Source: Chloroflexota bacterium (GTDB lineage: Bacteria; Chloroflexota; Dormibacteria; Dormibacterales; Dormibacteraceae). Taken from it: 10,542 nucleotides of DNA. The stretch is from positions 1-10,542 of the forward strand of contig VBJR01000352.1 of assembly GCA_005880175.1 (NCBI GenBank), written 5' to 3'. The translations under genes were made by a program, and so were the position numbers. Shown here piece by piece: positions 7,341 through 10,542 of this stretch (position 1 is the first letter of the stretch; every line of letters starts with the position of its first letter). The notes beneath the pieces were generated by a model. It ran no database searches. It saw only the letters and a program-made list of their open reading frames with translations, and was not told the origin of the DNA.

Positions 7341-8864
7341 CTAGTTGAAGGACGCCTGGTTGAAGCGGACGATCCCGTTGATGTCGAAGGTGAGGTTCTG
7401 GACCCGCTTCGACCACGCGATCGGGTTGACCAGCCAGTACGTCGGGATGGACGGCGCCGTCTGGTACAGCAGCTCGTTCATCTGGTCGTAGAGCGGCTTC
7501 TGGTCCGACTGCGTGTACGTGGCCGCGATCTTGGTCAACAGGTCGTCGACGCCCGCGTAGCGCGGCCCGCTGCCCTGGGCGCCGAACATCGTCTGGTAGC
7601 CCTGGAACGGGCTGGCCAGGAAGAACCAGCCGATCTGGACCATGGGGATGCCGCCGGTCTGCAGCTTCGAGACGCAGGAGTTCACCGGCTCCTGGCTGAT
7701 CTCCAGGTTGAACCCGGCCGGCGCCATCTGCTGCTTCTCGATGGTCGCGGCCTGGGTGGTGCTGTCGGAGAACGTGCAGATCTGGACCGTCACCCCGTTG
7801 GCATAGCCGGCCTGCTTGAGCAGCTGCTTGGCCTGGTCGGGGTGGTAGCCCCAGTCCTTCAGGCTCTTGCTGGCCGCCCAGTAGTTGGGTGGCACGTACT
7901 GGTAGGCGGGGCCCTGACCGTTGCCGGGACCGTTGAGCGCGTCGCCCAGCGCCTTCCGGTCGATCGCCAGCTGGGCCGCCTGGCGGACGAGCTGGTTGTT
8001 GAACGGCGGCATCGTGTTGACGGTGGTCACGATGCCGAGGCTGAGCGTGCTCAGCACCTGGCTGTTGACCTTCGAGCTGCCCTTCAGCGCCGCGAGGTTG
8101 CGCACCGGCAGGTTGAGCAGCTCGGCGAAGTCCACCTGGCCCGCGGTGACCGCGTTCAGCATGGCCGAGGGGTCGACGATGATCTTGTAGTCGATGCCGG
8201 AGAACTTCGTGGCGGCCTTGTTCCAGTAGCCGTTGTACTTCGTGAGGACGACCTCGGAGCCGGCGGTCCACGACTTGAACGCGAACGGCCCCGCGCCGAC
8301 CGGGTTCTTGCCGAAGTCCTTGCCGTACTTCTGCAGGGCGGTGGGCGAGATGATCTGGCCGGCCCGGAAGCTGAGGATCGCGGGCAGCGGCGAGTACTGC
8401 TGGGTCAGGTTCAGGTCGATCGTGGAGTCGTCGACCACCGTCTCGCTCTTGACCGGGACCAGGTCGAACCAGTTGCCCAGGCTCTTGTAGTGGTCGAGGC
8501 TGACCTTGACCGCGTCGGCGTTGAACGGCGTCCCGTCCTGGAACGTGACGCCGTGGCGCAGGTGCAGCCGGAACGTCAGCTTGTCGGCGCCCGTGAACTC
8601 CCAGCTCGTCGCGAGCCCGGGCTTCGTGGGCTCCATCGTCTTCGGGTCGGAGACGATCAGCGTGTCATAGATCGCGTCGGTGTAGTACTGGTCGAATCCG
8701 CTGATGCTCGCGCCGGGATCAAGGGAGCCGGCCTCGCCCGGGGTGGCGTAGAACAGCACGTTCCCGTGCGGAGGAGGCCCGTTGCTCTGGTTGTTGTTGC
8801 CGTTCCCGCACGCCGCCGCCAGCAGGACGGCAGCGAGCGCCAGGTACGACTTCCGCCACTGCAT
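7341..8864 (-). CDS. ABC transporter solute-binding lipoprotein, peptide/nickel family (SBP_bac_5)
   Basis: The gene encodes 507 residues, the extracytoplasmic substrate receptor of an Opp/Dpp-type importer. The N terminus is a lipoprotein signal: Arg4-Lys5, a hydrophobic stretch, then AAAC with the lipidated Cys19, followed by a Gly/Asn/Gln-rich linker. Family landmarks are SLDPGASISGFDQYYTDAIYDTLI, the FRLHLRHGVTFQDGTPFNADAVKVSLDHY block (residues around 100-125), VGAGPFAFKSW and RQAAQLAIDRKALGDAL. The Asp-Tyr-Pro-Asp-Pro type motif that often follows the late Trp in peptide-binding members is absent: after Trp413 the sequence is FFLASPFQGYQTMF. A non-peptide ligand is therefore plausible. 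The ATG at 8864 is preceded by GAGG about five bases upstream, with a second GGAG further up. It is first in an operon with two dehydrogenases and divergent from the ATPase genes. Confidence 0.94.
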   Translation of the reverse strand: MQWRKSYLALAAVLLAAACGNGNNNQSNGPPPHGNVLFYATPGEAGSLDPGASISGFDQYYTDAIYDTLIVSDPKTMEPTKPGLATSWEFTGADKLTFRLHLRHGVTFQDGTPFNADAVKVSLDHYKSLGNWFDLVPVKSETVVDDSTIDLNLTQQYSPLPAILSFRAGQIISPTALQKYGKDFGKNPVGAGPFAFKSWTAGSEVVLTKYNGYWNKAATKFSGIDYKIIVDPSAMLNAVTAGQVDFAELLNLPVRNLAALKGSSKVNSQVLSTLSLGIVTTVNTMPPFNNQLVRQAAQLAIDRKALGDALNGPGNGQGPAYQYVPPNYWAASKSLKDWGYHPDQAKQLLKQAGYANGVTVQICTFSDSTTQAATIEKQQMAPAGFNLEISQEPVNSCVSKLQTGGIPMVQIGWFFLASPFQGYQTMFGAQGSGPRYAGVDDLLTKIAATYTQSDQKPLYDQMNELLYQTAPSIPTYWLVNPIAWSKRVQNLTFDINGIVRFNQASFN

Positions 8865-8919
8865 GTGTCCTCTTCTCCTTCTCCCGTTGGGCCAGGGGGG
8901 ACGAGCCCGTTATGGGTTG

Positions 8920-8936
8920 CTGGCACACTAGCATGG
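8920..8936 (+). repeat. Left copy of a perfect 17-bp inverted repeat
   Basis: CTGGCACACTAGCATGG here is the exact reverse complement of 8994-9010. It covers the -10 box of the minus-strand promoter. I saw no other copy elsewhere in the window. A shared regulator site overlapping both -10 boxes is the likely meaning. Confidence 0.9.
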
Positions 8937-8953
8937 GAGACCCCGGGCAGCAA
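8925..8953 (-). promoter_or_regulatory. Promoter of the binding-protein/dehydrogenase operon
   Basis: On the minus strand TTGCTG (8953-8948) is followed after exactly 17 bases by TAGTGT (8930-8925). TGC stands directly before it, giving the extended -10 form TGnTAnnnT. The expected start is near 8918, leaving a leader of about 54 bases with the ribosome-binding site of the lipoprotein gene at its end. The -10 box lies inside one copy of the 17-bp inverted repeat. Confidence 0.62.
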
Positions 8954-8976
8954 CCCCCCAAGGTGGGCGCCGGGAC

Positions 8977-9005
8977 TTGTTCCGGGCGATGCTCCATGCT
9001 AGTGT
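8977..9005 (+). promoter_or_regulatory. Promoter of the ABC ATPase operon, mirror image of the opposite promoter
   Basis: TTGTTC at 8977-8982 and TAGTGT at 9000-9005 are 17 bases apart, again with TGC before the -10 box. Transcription should start near 9012, about 30 bases before the GTG of the OppD-like gene. The -10 box is in the second copy of the inverted repeat. An imperfect dyad (CCGGGACTTGTTCCGG, 8970-8985) covers the -35 hexamer on this side only. Confidence 0.6.
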
Positions 9006-9010
9006 GCCAG
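8994..9010 (-). repeat. Right copy of the perfect 17-bp inverted repeat
   Basis: CCATGCTAGTGTGCCAG pairs base for base with 8920-8936. The centres of the two copies are 74 bp apart, close to seven helical turns, so both would face the same side of the DNA. It covers the -10 box of the plus-strand promoter. Confidence 0.9.
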
Positions 9011-9041
9011 TAGTTCCGCCGTGCTCGGCGGGAGGGAGAGA

Positions 9042-10031
9042 GTGACTGCACACCTGGCCATATCGAACCTGCGTGTGACCCTTGACCGCCAGGGCGAGGC
9101 GGTCGTGGTGATCGACGACCTGTCCCTCGAGATCCAGGAGGGCGAGATCGTCGGCATGGTCGGCGAGAGCGGCAGCGGCAAGACCATGACGGCGCTGGCC
9201 GTCCTGCAGCTCCTGCCCCGGCGCGCCCACGCCTCCGGGTCGATCGTGCTGGCCGGCCAGGAGCTGCTCGACCTGCCCGAGTCCGAGCTCCGGCAGGTGC
9301 GGGGGGCCCAGGTCGGCATGGTCTTCCAGGAGCCGGTGGCCGCGCTCAACCCGGTGTTCACGGTCGGCGCTCAGCTGCTGGCGGCGATCAACGCCCACCA
9401 GGACCTGTCGCGCTCGGACGCGCGGGCGCGCGCGATCGAGCTCCTGGGGAACGTCGGCCTGCCCGAGCCCGAGCTGCGCCTGCGCCAGTACCCGCACCAC
9501 CTCTCGGGCGGCATGTGCCAGCGGGTGATGATCGCGATGGCGCTCGCCGCCGGCGCCCGCCTCCTGATCGCCGACGAGCCGACCACGTCCCTCGACGTGA
9601 CGATCCAGGACGAGATCGTCCGCCTGATCCGGCGCCTGGCGGTGGAGTCGGGCATCTCCGTCCTCTTCATCAGCCACGACCTGGGCCTGGTCTCGCGGCT
9701 CTGCCACCGCGTGGCGGTCGTGTACGCCGGCCAGGTGGTCGAGACGGGGCCGACCCGGACGCTGCTGGAGGCGCCGATGCACCCGTACACGAAGGCGCTG
9801 CTGCGCTGCGTGCCGAACCTGCACGAGGTCGGCGTGGTCCACCGCGGCATCCCGGGCACGCCGCCGCTGCCGGGCTCGCTGCCGGAGGGCTGCCGGTTCC
9901 GGCCCCGCTGCGAGTACGCGGCCGCCGCGTGCCAGGCGCCGCAGGTGCTGGAGCCGCGGGCCGAGGACCACCTGGTCAGGTGCGTGCGGGCGCTGGAGCT
10001 CGTCGGCGCGCCGCTGGCGGCCCGGCCGTGA
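9042..10031 (+). CDS. Oligopeptide/dipeptide-type ABC transporter ATPase, OppD/DppD-like
   Basis: The gene encodes 329 residues, the first of the paired cytoplasmic ATPases that power an Opp/Dpp-type importer. Motifs: Walker A GESGSGKT (Lys47), Q-loop VFQEP, signature LSGGM (154-158), Walker B LLIADEP (Asp178, Glu179) and H-loop histidine His212 in ISHD. The C-terminal oligopeptide-transporter region begins at MHPYTKALL. It holds four cysteines, Cys284, Cys290, Cys297 and Cys314 (CX5CX6CX16C), the motif reported to hold an iron-sulfur cluster in DppD-type ATPases. I chose the GTG at 9042 because GGAGG lies six bases upstream (9031-9035) and the N terminus then matches the family; an in-frame GTG at 9021 would put that site inside the gene. 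Its stop overlaps the next start as GTGA. Permease genes are not between promoter and ATPases, so they must lie elsewhere. Confidence 0.95.
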   Translation: MTAHLAISNLRVTLDRQGEAVVVIDDLSLEIQEGEIVGMVGESGSGKTMTALAVLQLLPRRAHASGSIVLAGQELLDLPESELRQVRGAQVGMVFQEPVAALNPVFTVGAQLLAAINAHQDLSRSDARARAIELLGNVGLPEPELRLRQYPHHLSGGMCQRVMIAMALAAGARLLIADEPTTSLDVTIQDEIVRLIRRLAVESGISVLFISHDLGLVSRLCHRVAVVYAGQVVETGPTRTLLEAPMHPYTKALLRCVPNLHEVGVVHRGIPGTPPLPGSLPEGCRFRPRCEYAAAACQAPQVLEPRAEDHLVRCVRALELVGAPLAARP

Positions 10032-10542
10032 CCGCCCCGCTGGGCACTGCCCGCGCCGACCTGGACGGGCGGGCGCCGGCCGACTGCCTGCTCCGCATCA
10101 GCGACCTGACGGTGACGTACGGCCTGCGCTCGCGGCAGCCCGTGCGCGCGGTGGTGGACGTCTCGCTCGAGGTCCGCACCGGGCGGACGCTGGCGCTGAT
10201 CGGCGAGTCGGGCTCCGGCAAGTCGTCCATCGCCCGCGCCATCTGCGGCCTGGCGCCCGTCGAGCGGGGCACGATCACGATGGACGGGTTCGAGCTGACG
10301 ACGGCCCCGGACCGGCCCGTCGCGGCCGGGCAGCGCGGCATCCAGATCGTCTTCCAGGACCCCGTCTCCGCGCTGGACCCGCGCTGGTCGGTCTGGCGGA
10401 GCGTGGCCGAGCCGCTGCTGCGCCACGTGCCCTCCTCGGACGACCGGCGGGAGCGGGCGATGGTCCTCCTGGAGCGCGTCGGCCTGGACCGCTCGTTCGG
10501 CGACCGCCACCCGCACCAGCTCTCGGGCGGCCAGCGCCAGCG
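10028..10542 (+). CDS. Oligopeptide-type ABC transporter ATPase, OppF/DppF-like (3' end cut by window)
   Basis: This is the partner ATPase of the OppD-like protein. It starts at a GTG whose bases overlap the previous stop (GTGA), so translation is probably coupled. 171 complete codons are visible and the frame is open to the end. Walker A is GESGSGKS (Lys65), the Q-loop is IVFQDP (Gln110) and the signature LSGGQRQR begins at residue 165, just before the window ends. VSALDPRWSVWRSVAEPL after the Q-loop is typical of OppF/DppF. The Walker B, H-loop and C-terminal region must lie downstream. About 20 residues of non-conserved sequence precede the first conserved block (LLRISDLTVTYG). Confidence 0.93.
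   Translation, partial: MTAPLGTARADLDGRAPADCLLRISDLTVTYGLRSRQPVRAVVDVSLEVRTGRTLALIGESGSGKSSIARAICGLAPVERGTITMDGFELTTAPDRPVAAGQRGIQIVFQDPVSALDPRWSVWRSVAEPLLRHVPSSDDRRERAMVLLERVGLDRSFGDRHPHQLSGGQRQ

Noticed and set aside
5293..8271. A 992-codon minus-strand frame that would make the zinc dehydrogenase a giant fusion
   Set aside because: The part upstream of 6396 is a shadow of the SDR and binding-protein genes in another frame. The ATG at 6396 gives a normal-length dehydrogenase.
6357..9002. Plus-strand open frame of 881 codons opposite the binding-protein operon
   Set aside because: It lies antisense to three well-supported genes and is rich in Arg, Gly, Val and His as expected of a GC-rich shadow frame. 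It has no recognisable domain.
9021..9041. Earlier GTG start for the OppD-like ATPase
   Set aside because: It would place the strong GGAGG site inside the gene and add seven residues not typical of the family.

Overview
The window comes from a very GC-rich bacterial chromosome, by eye above 70% G+C, with almost every third codon position G or C. GTG starts, tightly packed genes, stop/start overlaps and leaderless-looking starts fit an Actinomycetota-like organism. No marker gene is present, so this placement is inference and another high-GC phylum is possible. There are eight protein genes, two of them cut by the window edges, and no RNA gene, CRISPR array or insertion sequence that I can recognise.

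Left part (1-5120): a proline iminopeptidase (5' end missing) is followed by a D-2-hydroxyacid dehydrogenase on the same strand. That gene runs tail-to-tail into a membrane-anchored MutS-like ATPase on the minus strand. The two convergent genes overlap by 119 bp. Both lose family resemblance at the same point, near 1775-1784, which looks like a deletion or an assembly join that removed both 3' ends. The MutS-like gene is divergent from a cytosolic phospholipase C/acid-phosphatase-type phosphoesterase across only 36 bp. A long imperfect inverted repeat (5164-5251) closes this part.

Right part (5293-10542): this is a divergent uptake and oxidation cassette. Minus strand, in transcription order: an ABC solute-binding lipoprotein of the peptide/nickel family, a GC-rich intercistronic hairpin, a short-chain dehydrogenase, and a zinc-dependent medium-chain dehydrogenase that overlaps it by ATGA. 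Plus strand: the two ABC ATPases of an Opp/Dpp-type transporter (OppD-like, then OppF-like, overlapping by GTGA). The second ATPase is cut by the window end. The permeases are not in the window.

The most striking signal is the 177-bp control region between the two operons. It carries a perfect 17-bp inverted repeat, and each copy contains an extended -10 box (TGC-TAGTGT) with a -35-like hexamer exactly 17 bp upstream. The two operons therefore have mirror-image promoters with identical cores, centred 74 bp apart. This suggests joint control of binding protein, ATPases and two dehydrogenases, which probably take up and oxidise a hydroxylated substrate that I cannot identify.
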